In this document: positions 22,493 to 22,508 of the stretch, one piece after another
How the letters are laid out: each line of letters begins with the position of its first letter
How positions within the stretch are numbered: the first letter of the stretch is position 1
Source: DASQWC01 sp035640475
GTDB taxonomy: Bacteria > Actinomycetota > JAICYB01
Assembly: GCA_035640475.1 (NCBI GenBank)
Contig: DASQWC010000032.1
Coordinates: 1 to 22,508, forward strand
Reading direction: 5' to 3'
DNA length: 22,508 nucleotides
The notes under the pieces: generated by a model
Told to the model about the DNA's origin: nothing
The model's database searches: none
The model's input: the letters and a program-made list of their open reading frames with translations, nothing else
Made by a program: the position numbers and the translations under genes

Positions 22493-22508
22493 ATGTTTCC
22501 GCTGACCA
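22493..22508 (+). CDS. Start of a gene cut by the window end
   Basis: ATG at 22493 is preceded by a strong ribosome site AAGGAGG (22481-22487) at five bases spacing and a TAGTAT -10 box. Only MFPLT is visible, so the product cannot be named. Its position opposite the TetR gene makes it the likely main target of that regulator. Confidence 0.6.

Overview
The window is GC-rich DNA that reads as one chromosomal segment of an actinomycete (Actinomycetota), probably an uncultured or metagenome-derived lineage. The support is the many GTG and TTG starts, the luciferase-like oxidoreductase of the F420 type, the stand-alone LigD-type polymerase, the citrate synthase pair in which one member carries a DNA-binding domain, and several genes whose only promoter element is a TANNNT box 6-8 bases before the start codon (leaderless architecture). 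I see no tRNA, rRNA, insertion sequence, phage gene or CRISPR array. Coding density is very high, and no gene-free stretch exceeds about 210 bases.

Left part (1-6200). After the last 19 codons of a membrane-type protein, a minus-strand sugar operon reads from 3388 down to 75: sugar phosphate isomerase/epimerase, a 21-codon remnant of a Gfo/Idh/MocA oxidoreductase, and a GH78 alpha-L-rhamnosidase broken by one frameshift. Facing away from it, plus-strand genes encode a DUF1905 protein, a LigD-type primase-polymerase and an orphan NuoF-like flavoprotein.

Centre (6200-13280). On the minus strand lie a single-domain cyclic-nucleotide-binding protein, a GpsA-like dehydrogenase and a CitA-type citrate synthase. 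Divergent from the citrate synthase is an HTH-citrate synthase fusion that has lost most catalytic residues. The promoter region between them is packed with TTGA(C/T) half-sites. Then, on the plus strand, come a GNAT acetyltransferase, a DinB-fold protein, a crotonase-family protein and an acyl-CoA dehydrogenase; the last three form a tight acyl-CoA operon.

Right part (13280-22508). A membrane protein and an F420-type oxidoreductase (minus) are divergent from a rhodanese and a frameshifted YCII-family gene (plus). Next come a second small membrane protein (minus), a PcaF-like thiolase (plus), an RNHCP zinc protein (minus), a structured 210-base divergent spacer, then a lipoprotein translationally coupled to a Tat-exported polyamine-type binding protein (plus). 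Finally a minus-strand set, TetR regulator - UbiB/AarF kinase-like protein - class I methyltransferase, is divergent from a gene cut off by the window end; their shared promoter holds AGTA/TACT palindromes.

The best candidate for undescribed biology is the citrate synthase / pseudo-citrate-synthase regulator pair with its operator cluster. The two single-base frameshifts could be real decay or sequence error, which the sequence alone cannot settle.
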